A DNA stretch of 51,897 bases from Elusimicrobiota bacterium (GTDB lineage Bacteria > Elusimicrobiota > Elusimicrobia > UBA1565 > JACRDR01): positions 7,032 to 58,928 of the forward strand of contig JAPLKK010000130.1 in assembly GCA_026388115.1 (NCBI GenBank). Direction: 5' to 3'. The translations under genes were made by a program, and so were the position numbers. Numbering within the stretch: the stretch's first letter is position 1; each line of letters opens with the position of its first letter. Positions 8,158 through 16,533 of the stretch are shown piece by piece. Under the pieces are notes generated by a model. That model had not been told where the DNA came from and did not search any database. It saw only the letters and a program-made list of their open reading frames with translations.

Positions 8158-11100
8158 CAGCCGCATTCTACGATTTCCGCGGCGCGCAAAAAGAGAAGTT
8201 TGAAGCCGCACGGCTCGCCCAGGGCCCTCCGGACCGCCTCGCGATACACCGAGCCCTGCTCGCGGTAGGCCGCCGATGCGACCCTCGCTTCGCCCGCCCC
8301 GACGCGATCGGTCTTATAGTCCACGACCCACAGCCTTCCCGCCACCCGGCACAAGAGGTCGATCGAGCCCCGCACGACCTGGCCCTCCCTCGCGTAGGCG
8401 AAAGGGAGCTCCCGCCCGAGGATCTCGGCCGCCGCCAGCTCCCGGGCCGCCCCGGAGCGCAAAAAGCCCCCGAGGATGTCGCGCGCCTCGCGCTCGATCG
8501 CGCGCCAATGAGGCGAAGGGCGTTCGCGCTCGAGCCTCCGGCACGCTTCTTTGACGGCGCGCTCCAGGTCGGGCGGCGCGGAGAGATCGAGATGCTCGAG
8601 CACCCGGTGGCAAGCCGTTCCCACCAGCGCCGCCGACGACGGTCCGGCCGTGGACGGCTCCTCTCTCCATTGCGCGTCGGGCACGGCCGAAGGCGCGGCC
8701 GTGGCGCTGGTCGTCCGCGCCTGGCGCGCGAGGGCGGCGGCCTGGCGCCGCTCGGTCCAGCGCCGCGCGAACTCCTCTCCGGCGCCGGACAGCAGATCCT
8801 GCGCCGGCGCTCGCCTCGACCTCGGCGCCCGCCGGGCCTCGCCCTCCTCGCGGCTCACCGGCACGCGCCAGCCGCCGAGCGTCAGGGCGGAGGCCTCCGC
8901 CTCGGGCCCGGGCCACGCGCCGGCGCCGGACAGCAGGTCGCCGAAGCTGCCCGCCGACGGCTTGCGGCCCCCCAAGAGGATCAAGTGGTCCTTCGCGCGC
9001 GTCATCGCCACGTAGAGCAGGCGCACCGCCTCGTACCCCTCGCGCGCGGCTTCCTCGCGCTTGAGCAGCGCCATCGCGGCGTCCGCCGCCCGCGCCTTGT
9101 TCAGGCACAGCCCCACGGACCCGGAGGACCAATCCACGCGCCACGACGGCCCGTCGCCGCCGGAAGGCCGCGCTCCGACGTTCGGGACCAGCACCACCGG
9201 CCATTCCAGGCCCTTGGCCTTGTGGATGGTCAGCACGCGGACCGCGTCCAGATGCTCGTCGGCCAGCGGGCTCTCCCCTTCCTGCGCCGATTCGCGCACC
9301 GAGCGCTCGACCGCGCCGATGAACTCCTTGAGCGTCGAGCCCCGGGACTCGCCCGCCTCGGCCGCCAACCGCGCGAACTTCAGCAGGTTCGACGCCGTCT
9401 GCTCGCCGTAATAGGCCGCCGATGCCAGCTCGATGAGGAAGGTCTCGCGGAAGACCCGCGCCATGAAATCCCCCAAGGGCTCGCGTCCGGCTTTCAGCCC
9501 CAGCCCTCGCAGGCATCGCCACAGGCCCTCCAGCCGCGCGCGGGTCTTGGGCGCGAGCGCGGCCGGCGGAGCCTCGCGGTAATCGAGACGGCGGGCCAGC
9601 GCCAGCTCGTAGAGCTCGCGATCGTCGAGCGCGCACACGGGCGAGCGAAGAAGCCCGGCCAAGGAGACGCGGTCTTCCGGGTCGTCGAGGACGCGCAGGA
9701 GGTTCAGCAGGTCCAGCACCTCCTGCGTGCCGTAGAAGTACCGGTCGGCTTCCACCGCGTACGGCAGCCCCGCGTCCTTGAGCGCGTCGAGATAGGGCTC
9801 GAGCGCCGTGGTGGTCCGCAATAGGATCGCGATGTCGCGGAAGGCTAGCGGGGCGGAAGCCCCGCTGTGCCGGCCATCTTCGGGGCTACGGGGAGGCCGG
9901 CCGAGCGGGCGGCCGGGACCCGCGCGCTCGGCGATCCACCGGGCGATCCAAGCGGCTTCGGCCGAGCGCGTCTCGTCGGCGGAGGCGTCGGCCAAGCCCG
10001 CGACCACCAGCTCGACGCCCGGACCCGCCGCATGCTCGGGCGCGGCGCGGAACGGGTCGATGGGCAGATAGGCCGGTTGAAGGCGCGCGACCGGCCGCAT
10101 CAGGGCTCGATGGACCTCGTTGACGGGGCCGATCACGCCGGCGTGGCTGCGGAAGCTCGTGCGCAGGTCGCATTTGAGCGCGCCCTGCGAGAGCAAGAGC
10201 TCGGCGAAGCGCTCGTACGCCCCGATGTCCGCCCCGCGGAAGCGGTAGATGGACTGCTTGGGGTCTCCCACGACGAACAGCTTGCCCGGCTCGAGCTCGA
10301 GCTCCTCCCAAGACCCGGCCCGGCGGCCGCGCTTTTCGGCGAGATAAAGGAGCAGCTCGCCTTGCAGGGGGTCGGTGTCTTGGAACTCGTCGATGAACAG
10401 GGCCGAGAAGCGCGCCTTGAGCTCCTCGCGCGCCGCGGGGACGTCGCGCACCAGGTCGCGCGCGCGGCGCAGCAATCCGAAATAAGACACGAAGCCGCGG
10501 CGCCGATGGCGCTCGCAGAAGCGTTCGGTGAACGGCGCGACCAGCGCGACCGCGCGGCGCACGAGCCTCTCGGCGTCGCCCGAGGTCGCCTTCGCCAGGG
10601 CGGTCGCTTCCTTGTAGAGCGCCTCGTCGGGGTCGCCCTCCCAGGCTTTCGGCCAGGCGCTCACGGGAACCGGCTCGAGGTCCGGCTTGGCGGCGAGCGC
10701 GCCGCGGCCGGCGCAAGCCTCGGCCAGGTCCTCGAGCCTTGCCGCCGCCTTCGCCGCCCGTTCGACGATCCTGCTCGCCTTGGGGGCCGAGGGCTTGGAC
10801 GCCACCCGTCTCAAGCCGCGGGCCAAGGCCTGCAGGCGCTCGCGCATGGCGGGCGTCGCTCCCGGGGCGCACTGGCGCGTCTCCTCCAAGCACAACGAGC
10901 GCGCCAGGGCCTCGAGGTCCTCCAGCCCCGCCGACGGCAGCATCTCGAGCCACGCCTCGCGCCTCGGCGCGCGCTCGCCGAGCTCGGCGTCGAGCCACAG
11001 GGCCCATTCCGATTCGAACAGCTCGCCGAAGGCCGCGCCGTCGTCCACCTCGAAGCCGGGGTCCACGCCGGCCTCGAGCGGGTACAGCCGCAGCAGGTGC

Positions 11101-11522
11101 GAGGCGAAGTGGTGGATGGTGCCGATGAGCGCGCGGTCCATGCGCTCCAGAGCCGCCCGCGCGGTCACGGCGGCCGCCTCGGGGCTCACGCCGAAGCGCT
11201 CTTGGACCTCCGCGAGGATACGCCGCGCCTCGTCGCGCCGGCGGCCTTCGGGCAGGCCGCCGCCCGTCTCGGCCGCCAAGTCCGACAGGCGCGAGGACAG
11301 CCGCAGCTGGATCTCGCCGGCCGCCTTCTCGGTGAAGGTCAGGGCCACGATGCGCGTGAGATCCACGCCGCGCCCCTCGCCCCCCCCCGCGAGCAGGGTG
11401 AACAGCACGCGGTCGGTCAGCAGCGTGGTCTTGCCGGTGCCCGCGCCCGCCTCGACGACGACGTTCGCCCCCAGCTCGAAGCGCGCCCGGTCCCGCTGCG
11501 CCTGGTCCGCGGTCTTCTTCAC
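8157..11522 (-). CDS. addA: AddA-type ATP-dependent helicase/nuclease subunit
   Basis: Subunit A of the AddAB complex, which resects double-strand breaks for RecA loading (the counterpart of RecBCD). From the GTG at 11520-11522 it has 1121 residues. It is an SF1A UvrD-like helicase: Walker A AGAGTGKTT at 25-33, LTFTEKAAGEI (motif Ia), IDEFQDTDPLQ (motif II), VVGDPKQSIYRFRGAD (motif III), TIHKAKGLEW (motif V) and VAMTRAKDHL (motif VI). It ends in a PD-(D/E)XK nuclease (GSIDLLCR then VVDYKTD). The open frame runs on upstream inside addB, but the GTG overlaps the addB stop (GTGA) and gives the expected N-terminus just before Walker A. A 58-base palindromic repeat sits in frame at 9845-9902. Confidence 0.92.
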   Translation of the reverse strand: MKKTADQAQRDRARFELGANVVVEAGAGTGKTTLLTDRVLFTLLAGGGEGRGVDLTRIVALTFTEKAAGEIQLRLSSRLSDLAAETGGGLPEGRRRDEARRILAEVQERFGVSPEAAAVTARAALERMDRALIGTIHHFASHLLRLYPLEAGVDPGFEVDDGAAFGELFESEWALWLDAELGERAPRREAWLEMLPSAGLEDLEALARSLCLEETRQCAPGATPAMRERLQALARGLRRVASKPSAPKASRIVERAAKAAARLEDLAEACAGRGALAAKPDLEPVPVSAWPKAWEGDPDEALYKEATALAKATSGDAERLVRRAVALVAPFTERFCERHRRRGFVSYFGLLRRARDLVRDVPAAREELKARFSALFIDEFQDTDPLQGELLLYLAEKRGRRAGSWEELELEPGKLFVVGDPKQSIYRFRGADIGAYERFAELLLSQGALKCDLRTSFRSHAGVIGPVNEVHRALMRPVARLQPAYLPIDPFRAAPEHAAGPGVELVVAGLADASADETRSAEAAWIARWIAERAGPGRPLGRPPRSPEDGRHSGASAPLAFRDIAILLRTTTALEPYLDALKDAGLPYAVEADRYFYGTQEVLDLLNLLRVLDDPEDRVSLAGLLRSPVCALDDRELYELALARRLDYREAPPAALAPKTRARLEGLWRCLRGLGLKAGREPLGDFMARVFRETFLIELASAAYYGEQTASNLLKFARLAAEAGESRGSTLKEFIGAVERSVRESAQEGESPLADEHLDAVRVLTIHKAKGLEWPVVLVPNVGARPSGGDGPSWRVDWSSGSVGLCLNKARAADAAMALLKREEAAREGYEAVRLLYVAMTRAKDHLILLGGRKPSAGSFGDLLSGAGAWPGPEAEASALTLGGWRVPVSREEGEARRAPRSRRAPAQDLLSGAGEEFARRWTERRQAAALARQARTTSATAAPSAVPDAQWREEPSTAGPSSAALVGTACHRVLEHLDLSAPPDLERAVKEACRRLERERPSPHWRAIEREARDILGGFLRSGAARELAAAEILGRELPFAYAREGQVVRGSIDLLCRVAGRLWVVDYKTDRVGAGEARVASAAYREQGSVYREAVRRALGEPCGFKLLFLRAAEIVECG
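9845..9902. repeat. 58-base double-hairpin repeat, copy A (inside addA)
   Basis: Matches 13480-13537 at 55 of 58 positions. It has one perfect hairpin (8-bp arms 9847-9854 and 9859-9866, 4-base loop) followed by a second one (7-bp arms 9869-9875 and 9895-9901). It is read in frame and adds a peptide of the form GRPPRSPEDGRHSGASAP just before helicase motif IV. Differences between the copies fall in the first loop and in the segment between the second pair of arms. Confidence 0.85.
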
Positions 11523-14500
11523 GACAGCCGCCTCGCCTTCTCGAAATCCCGCATGAGCTTCGAGCCCGCCGCCCTGCGCCAGGTGGCGGCGTGGGACTTG
11601 CGGCAGACCGGAGCGAAGGAGCACCAGCGGCAGCAGCCGGCGGGTCCCTCCTCTTTGAAGATCAGGAACTCTCCGCGCGCGATGCGCGCGCCGTGGTCTT
11701 TGAGGTTCGCGGCCAGCCCCGCGCGCGCCGCCTCCCACTCCTCGCGCGAGAGGGCCACGATCGCCGGCTCGCCCCCGCCGCCGCGCGTCCCCTCGAGGCA
11801 GTACAGCGCCGCCCCGGCCGCCTGGGCGCCGTCCGGCCCCGAGGCGAGCGCCATCTCCAGGTACAGCGGCGGCTGCAGCGACTCCATGCGTTTGAGGGCG
11901 TCGCCCAGCTTGGCCGGGCCCTTGCCGGACTTGTAATCGACGATCCAGAGAGCGCCGCCCGGCCCCTCGTCGATGCGGTCCGCGCGGCCGCGCAGCCGCA
12001 GGCCCGCCACATCCGCGGAGAGCTCCTCCTCGAAACGCCGGGGGACGAAACCGCTCGCGCGGATGCGCTCGACGTCCTTTTCGGCGAGCGCGCGCAACCG
12101 CTGCGCAAGCCGCCGCCGCGCCGCCTCCCACACGACGGGATAGACGCCCAACGACCGCCAGCCGGCGCTCGCGAGCACCCGGACGATCGCCGCGTCGAAA
12201 GCCGGCTGCCAGGAGCCCGAAGGGCGCGCGAAGAAGCGGTCGTCCGCCAGGGCGCGATGGAAGCGCTCGAGCACCCGGTGGGCCAGCTCGCCCCGCGCGG
12301 TCGCCGGCAGCTCGCCCCGCTCGACCGGCTCCTCGACCTCGCCCAGCCGCAAGAGCCGCGAGGCGAAGAACTGGAAGGGACAGCGGATGAACTGCTCGAG
12401 CGCCGTGGGAGACAGCCCCCGCGCGCTGGCCCGCTTGAGCCACTCGAGCGGAGAGCCGATGAGGCCGTCCATGGCGCCGGGCTCGCCGTAGCGCGACAGT
12501 TCCGGCAAGCGCTCGCGGCAGGAGTCGAGCAGGGCGCCGTCGAGGCCCAGCGGCTCCAGGAGCGCCCGGCTGGGCCGGCCCCCCAGCGCCGCCAGCGCCG
12601 CCGCCTCCTTGGGCGACAACCGCTCGAGCCCCGCGAAGGCGAGCTTCTCGAACGGGCGGCGCGGCGCGCGGACGGCCTCGTCGAGGTCGGTGCCCGCGGC
12701 GCGGCAAAGCTCGCGCAGATAGATCGACGGGACCTGCGCCCGCCCGTCGTCGGAGGAGCGGGGGTACACGCAGGTCAGGCTCTCGGTCGCCGAGCCCGCG
12801 AGCAGGGCGAACAGGAGCCTTTCCTCGCCGTAGCCCTCGAGCTTCGGGAGGATCCAGTAGCCGCCGGGATCCTCCAGCCGGGAGCGCACCGCGTCGGGCA
12901 GCAAGGCGTCCTCGCGCACCTGCCGCGGGAACACCCCCTCCCCCTCCTGCAAGCCGATGAGGAACAGATGCTTGAACGACTCTCCGCGCGCGTCCATCGC
13001 GTCGAGCACGCGGACGCCGAGGTTCGCGGGCGGGCACGGCGCCTCGTCCCGCAGCAGGGACTCCTCGAAAGCGTCCAAGAAGGCTTCGAAGCCCGCGTCG
13101 GGCGCGGCCGGGCCGAACTGCGCAAGCGCGTCGACGGCCGCGAGCGTCTCGCGCCGCCCGTCGCCGCCCTCCCCCGGATCTTGTTCGAAGTTCTCATCGA
13201 GCAGCCGCCGCGCGTGCGCCGCCATCGCGGGCCAGTCTCCGGGGCGGTGCCCGGCGGGCCCGGCGAGGGCGGCGTGAAGCGTTCTAAGCCAATCGAGGAG
13301 CTGCGCGGCGCGGCGCCGGGGCACGACCGGCCCCTCGGGCTCGCTCGTCAGCGGAAAATCGGCCTTCGTCCAGGGCTCGAGCCTCCCTTCCCATTGGAGC
13401 CACCCCGAGTGCAGGCCGAGGCCCTCGATCAGGCGCGTCCAGTCCGCGACCAGCGCCGCGCCGCCGGCCTCGAAGCGGCCTAGCGGGGCGGCAGCCCCGC
13501 TGTGCCGGCCCTCTCCGGGGCTACGGGGAGGCCGGCCCAGCCGGAAATCGGGCGAGCGGATCAGGTCGAGCACGACCCGCGCCGGGAATTCCCGGCGGCG
13601 CAGCGTGAGAAGGTTCAGCGCCCGCTTGACCGCGGGCAGGCGCAAGAGCGCCCCGCTCGAGCCGAGCCAGTAGGGGATGGCGTTGTCCTCGAACACGTCC
13701 GCGACCCAGCCGCGGTACGGCTCGAGCGTGCGCGCCACCACCCCGATATCGGCGAAGGCGGGGGCGTCCTTGCGGCCGCGCAGGGCGAGGATCTCCTTGG
13801 CGACCGTCCAGATCTCGTCGCGCGAACCCGAGGCGCTGAAGACGCGGAAGGCGCCGGCCCTCAGCCGCGTCTCGCCCCGAGCCTGTCGAGGGGCCTTGCC
13901 CTGAGCTCCTCGAACGGGCTCGATCGAAAAGAGCGTCTCCAGGGCGCCGCCGAGCGCCAGGGCCGAGTCGTCCGCCTCCAGGTGGCGGCTCGGCGCGCGG
14001 CCGAGCCGCGTCTCGAGGAAGCGCCGCGCGAACTCGAAGCCGGGCCGGCCCTTCACGTACGGGAAGAAGAGCGAGCAAGGGAAGGCGCCGGTGACCGCCT
14101 CGAAGAAGTCCGCCTGGGCGCCCGTCAGGTCATAAAAGCCGTAGTACATCAGCTCCCGATGCCGCCCGAGGCGCGACGCCCGGCCCGAGGCCGCGGCCTC
14201 GGCCGCCTCGCGCGTCAGCGCCGACGGCGCCGTGACGCCGGCCTCCTCCAGCCGGCGCCGGTAGCGCGAAAGCAGGCCGAGCACGCTCTCCAACCGACGG
14301 CGGCCGGCCTCATCCGCGATGAGCCCCGACAGGTGCTCCGAAAATTGCGCGGGGTCGACGCCGGCGTCCAGCAGGTCGCGCAGGCTCGCGCGATAAGCGG
14401 CGGCCAGACCGCGCGAGGGTCTGGCGCCCGTCGCTTCCAGCAGCCGGTCGAGGATGAGGTCGTGGAAGAGGGCGCTCGGCGCCAGCCTCCCCGAAGGCCC

Positions 14501-14734
14501 GCCGGCCGCCTCGACCGCCTCGAGCGCGAGGCTGAAGAACGTGTGGAAGCGCAGGCCGACGACGGCGCGGCCCGCCTCGACCGAGACAAGGCGCTCCAGC
14601 CGGTCGGCCATGCGCCGGGAGGGGGCGACCACGGCGACGAGGCGGCCCGGCCCGGGCGCGAGCTCGCCCAGGCGGGACAGGAAGGCCCGCTCGAGCGTCG
14701 GGGTGAAAGGTCCGCAGAAGACCTCGAGGCTCAC
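11519..14734 (-). CDS. addB: AddB-type helicase-nuclease subunit with Fe-S staple
   Basis: Partner of AddA; 1071 residues, close to typical AddB. The N-terminal VFCGPFTPTLERAFLSRL and HTFFSLALEAV regions resemble the inactivated helicase half of AddB; I see no clear Walker A there. The C-terminal PD-(D/E)XK nuclease has LRGRADRIDEG and WIVDYKSG. The four cysteines of the AddB 4Fe-4S staple look complete: one in QFIRCPFQFFASRLL before the nuclease and three in CRWCSFAPVC near the C-terminus. The start is GTG at 14732-14734. The stop overlaps addA by 4 bases. A second copy of the palindromic repeat lies in frame at 13480-13537. Confidence 0.9.
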   Translation of the reverse strand: MSLEVFCGPFTPTLERAFLSRLGELAPGPGRLVAVVAPSRRMADRLERLVSVEAGRAVVGLRFHTFFSLALEAVEAAGGPSGRLAPSALFHDLILDRLLEATGARPSRGLAAAYRASLRDLLDAGVDPAQFSEHLSGLIADEAGRRRLESVLGLLSRYRRRLEEAGVTAPSALTREAAEAAASGRASRLGRHRELMYYGFYDLTGAQADFFEAVTGAFPCSLFFPYVKGRPGFEFARRFLETRLGRAPSRHLEADDSALALGGALETLFSIEPVRGAQGKAPRQARGETRLRAGAFRVFSASGSRDEIWTVAKEILALRGRKDAPAFADIGVVARTLEPYRGWVADVFEDNAIPYWLGSSGALLRLPAVKRALNLLTLRRREFPARVVLDLIRSPDFRLGRPPRSPGEGRHSGAAAPLGRFEAGGAALVADWTRLIEGLGLHSGWLQWEGRLEPWTKADFPLTSEPEGPVVPRRRAAQLLDWLRTLHAALAGPAGHRPGDWPAMAAHARRLLDENFEQDPGEGGDGRRETLAAVDALAQFGPAAPDAGFEAFLDAFEESLLRDEAPCPPANLGVRVLDAMDARGESFKHLFLIGLQEGEGVFPRQVREDALLPDAVRSRLEDPGGYWILPKLEGYGEERLLFALLAGSATESLTCVYPRSSDDGRAQVPSIYLRELCRAAGTDLDEAVRAPRRPFEKLAFAGLERLSPKEAAALAALGGRPSRALLEPLGLDGALLDSCRERLPELSRYGEPGAMDGLIGSPLEWLKRASARGLSPTALEQFIRCPFQFFASRLLRLGEVEEPVERGELPATARGELAHRVLERFHRALADDRFFARPSGSWQPAFDAAIVRVLASAGWRSLGVYPVVWEAARRRLAQRLRALAEKDVERIRASGFVPRRFEEELSADVAGLRLRGRADRIDEGPGGALWIVDYKSGKGPAKLGDALKRMESLQPPLYLEMALASGPDGAQAAGAALYCLEGTRGGGGEPAIVALSREEWEAARAGLAANLKDHGARIARGEFLIFKEEGPAGCCRWCSFAPVCRKSHAATWRRAAGSKLMRDFEKARRLS
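13480..13537. repeat. 58-base double-hairpin repeat, copy B (inside addB)
   Basis: Near-identical to 9845-9902 (three mismatches). It keeps both palindromic arm pairs and is read in the same frame, adding the peptide GRPPRSPGEGRHSGAAAPLG between LDLIRSPDF and a helix containing DWTRLIEGLGL. See the repeat at 9845. Confidence 0.85.
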
Positions 14735-15593
14735 GGATGGGGCCGGTGCCGGGAGAAGGGGTAGGAGAAGGAGTAGGAGGATGCGCCGGCGCCGTCGAGC
14801 CGGCCACTCCGCCCGCGACGCGGGAAAGGATGCCGGAGGCCCACCCGGAGCACGCGCGCGCGCTGCCGCATTCCGCCAAGGCCCGGCGGCAGTCCTCCTC
14901 GGGGCCCAGCAGGCGGCATTCCTTCATGAAATCCCGGGGCGCCTCATGGACCCAGTGCCCTTCGATACGCGGGTCGGCCGCGCCGCGGCGACGGGCGGAG
15001 CCGGCGATGCCGTAAGTGACGCCGCCGGGCGCGGTCTCCGGAACGGGAGCCGCGCCGGGCGCGCTGACGCCGAACACCCTCGGGCCGACGGCGGCGCCGG
15101 CGGCGGCGAGCGCCGCCCGCTTCTCGGCCGCGGCGCGTAAGGCATCGGCCACGCCGGGGCGGCGGGCCAGGTCCTCGGCCGCGGCGCGCAGCGCCGGGTC
15201 CTTGGCGGCTTTGGCGACCAAGGCGCCGAACTCCGGCTGCGCCCTGAGCTCGCGCACGAAGTCCTCGGCGGTGGGCCCGGGCGCTTGCCGCGCGCGGCTC
15301 TGCGCCGCCTCGGTCACGAAGCGGTCGTAGATCTTCTTGAGCTTGGGGCGCCTCATGAAGTCGCGGCCGAAGGCCGCGGCGGCCGGCTCGCCCTCGCGCG
15401 CGGAAAGCAGGGCGGCTAGCTCCTCGAAGCTCATCGGCATGGGCGGCGCGGGGGCCGGCGACTCGCTCTTCGCCTCCGTCGCCTGCGGCGGCGCGGCGGC
15501 GCGCGGCGCGCACCGCCGCGCCAGCAGATAGGCCGCCAGCGCGACCGGCACGCAAGCCAGGAAGAAGAGAGTCAAACTATCACGGCGCGCCAC
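14731..15593 (-). CDS. Membrane-anchored protein of a paralogous family (unknown function), likely frameshifted near its 3' end
   Basis: Starts with GTG at 15591-15593 and has one N-terminal membrane helix (LTLFFLACVPVALAAYLLA), a Pro/Ala linker, then a helical domain of about residues 55-155 with FMRRPKLKKIYDRF and FVRELRAQPEFGALV. The same domain occurs in the protein at 30044-30730. A Cys-rich segment (four Cys, about 225-255) and a Thr/Ser/Pro tail follow. The frame does not stop before addB but runs about 420 bases into it. In the neighbouring frame a TGA at 14731-14733 overlaps the addB GTG by 4 bases, like the other junctions here, so I place the end there and suspect a one-base shift in the repetitive stretch 14740-14800. 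I do not recognise a known family. Confidence 0.65.
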
Positions 15594-15603
15594 CTCAGGA
15601 TTC

Positions 15604-15609
15604 TATAAA
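15604..15609 (+). promoter_or_regulatory. -10 box for mazG, overlapping a divergent -10 box
   Basis: TATAAA ends 10 bases before the mazG ATG. On the other strand TATAGA (15602-15607) lies 8 bases before the GTG of the gene ending at 14731. The two divergent genes are only 26 bases apart, so their promoters must overlap. Confidence 0.4.
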
Positions 15610-15619
15610 ATGCATCTTC

Positions 15620-16042
15620 ATGCTCCGACCTCTTCCTGAGCTTAGCCGGCTCGTCAGGCTCGTTGCGCGGCTGCGCGCGCCGAAAGGCTGTCCCTGGGAC
15701 CGTGCACAGACCCACGTATCGCTGATCCGCTATCTGCGCGAGGAAGCCAAGGAGCTCGAGCGGGCCCTCAGGCGCGGCCGCTGGCACGAGGTCGAAGACG
15801 AGCTGGGCGACCTCTTGCTGCAAGTCCTGCTCCACGCGCGCATCGAGGAAGAGGCGGGGCGCTTCGACATCGAGGACGTGGCGAAGAGCCAGAGGCTGAA
15901 GCTCCGCCGCCGCCATCCCCACGTTTTCGGCAAGCGCCGGTTCAAGACGCCTCGCCAAGTCCTGGCGAACTGGGACCGGATCAAGGCCGAGGAGAGGCGG
16001 CGCCGGGAGGCGGACCTCGTCCGCCGCGGAGGGAAGAAATGA
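15620..16042 (+). CDS. mazG: MazG-family nucleoside triphosphate pyrophosphohydrolase
   Basis: An all-alpha NTP pyrophosphatase that cleaves NTPs to NMP and PPi, used for pool cleaning or control of (p)ppGpp-related nucleotides. At 140 residues it is a single-domain MazG rather than the two-domain E. coli form. The Mg-binding residues are visible: EEAKE at 41-45 and E61-x-x-D64 in EDELGDLL. The family hallmark GCPWDRAQTH comes before them, and a YLREEAKEL helix and FGKRRFKTP follow as in MazG. The Lys/Arg-rich C-terminus is typical. The stop overlaps the next gene by 4 bases (ATGA). Confidence 0.93.
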   Translation: MLRPLPELSRLVRLVARLRAPKGCPWDRAQTHVSLIRYLREEAKELERALRRGRWHEVEDELGDLLLQVLLHARIEEEAGRFDIEDVAKSQRLKLRRRHPHVFGKRRFKTPRQVLANWDRIKAEERRRREADLVRRGGKK

Positions 16043-16479
16043 GAGTCACGATCATGCTCGCCGATTACGCCCAGGCGGTCAACGGCAAGCTGTACATCAT
16101 GGGCGGCGGCTGGTCGCTGACCGGCCCCGCGCCGAGCCCCTCGGCCATCGCGGTGAAGATCGAGGTCCCGTGGAACGACACCAACCGCAAGCACGTTTTG
16201 AAGGTCGAGCTCCTCGACGGCGATTACCGCGCGGTATCGACGCCGACGCCGGAGGGGCAGGCGCCGGTCGCCATCAGCGGCGAATTCGAGGTGGGCCGTC
16301 CGCCGGGGCTGATGCCGGGGACGCCGATCGACGTTCCCTTCGCTTTCAACCTTCCGCCGATCCCGCTCGAGCCCGCCCGGCGGTACGTGTGGCGGATATC
16401 GGTGGACGGCAAGACCGAGGACGACTGGGAGGTCGCGTTCTCCACGCGGCCGGCTGCGGCGGGCGCCGCCGCCGCATAG
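16039..16479 (+). CDS. DUF6941-like protein
   Basis: A 146-residue soluble protein with the pattern I associate with DUF6941: LADYAQAVNGKLYIMGGGWS at the N-terminus, then alternating beta strands and a C-terminal YVWRISVDGK segment. It has no signal peptide or membrane helix, so it should be cytoplasmic. Family members have no established function. It is translationally coupled to mazG (ATGA at 16039-16042) and ends in an Ala-rich tail. Confidence 0.7.
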   Translation: MRVTIMLADYAQAVNGKLYIMGGGWSLTGPAPSPSAIAVKIEVPWNDTNRKHVLKVELLDGDYRAVSTPTPEGQAPVAISGEFEVGRPPGLMPGTPIDVPFAFNLPPIPLEPARRYVWRISVDGKTEDDWEVAFSTRPAAAGAAAA

Positions 16480-16498
16480 ACTTTTCATAGCCCCGCGC

Positions 16499-16527
16499 TT
16501 GCGGGTGAGAAGCCCGCCGCTTATACT
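16499..16527 (+). promoter_or_regulatory. Promoter of the lipoprotein gene at 16534
   Basis: TTGCGG (16499-16504), a 17-base spacer and TATACT (16522-16527). The ATG follows after 6 bases, so the transcript should start at or next to the start codon (leaderless). No ribosome binding site is present. Confidence 0.55.
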
Positions 16528-16533
16528 TCGCGC

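Noticed and set aside
11523-13037. Upstream extension of the addA frame
   Set aside because: It lies inside addB in another frame, and the GTG at 11520-11522 is positioned just before Walker A and overlaps the addB stop.
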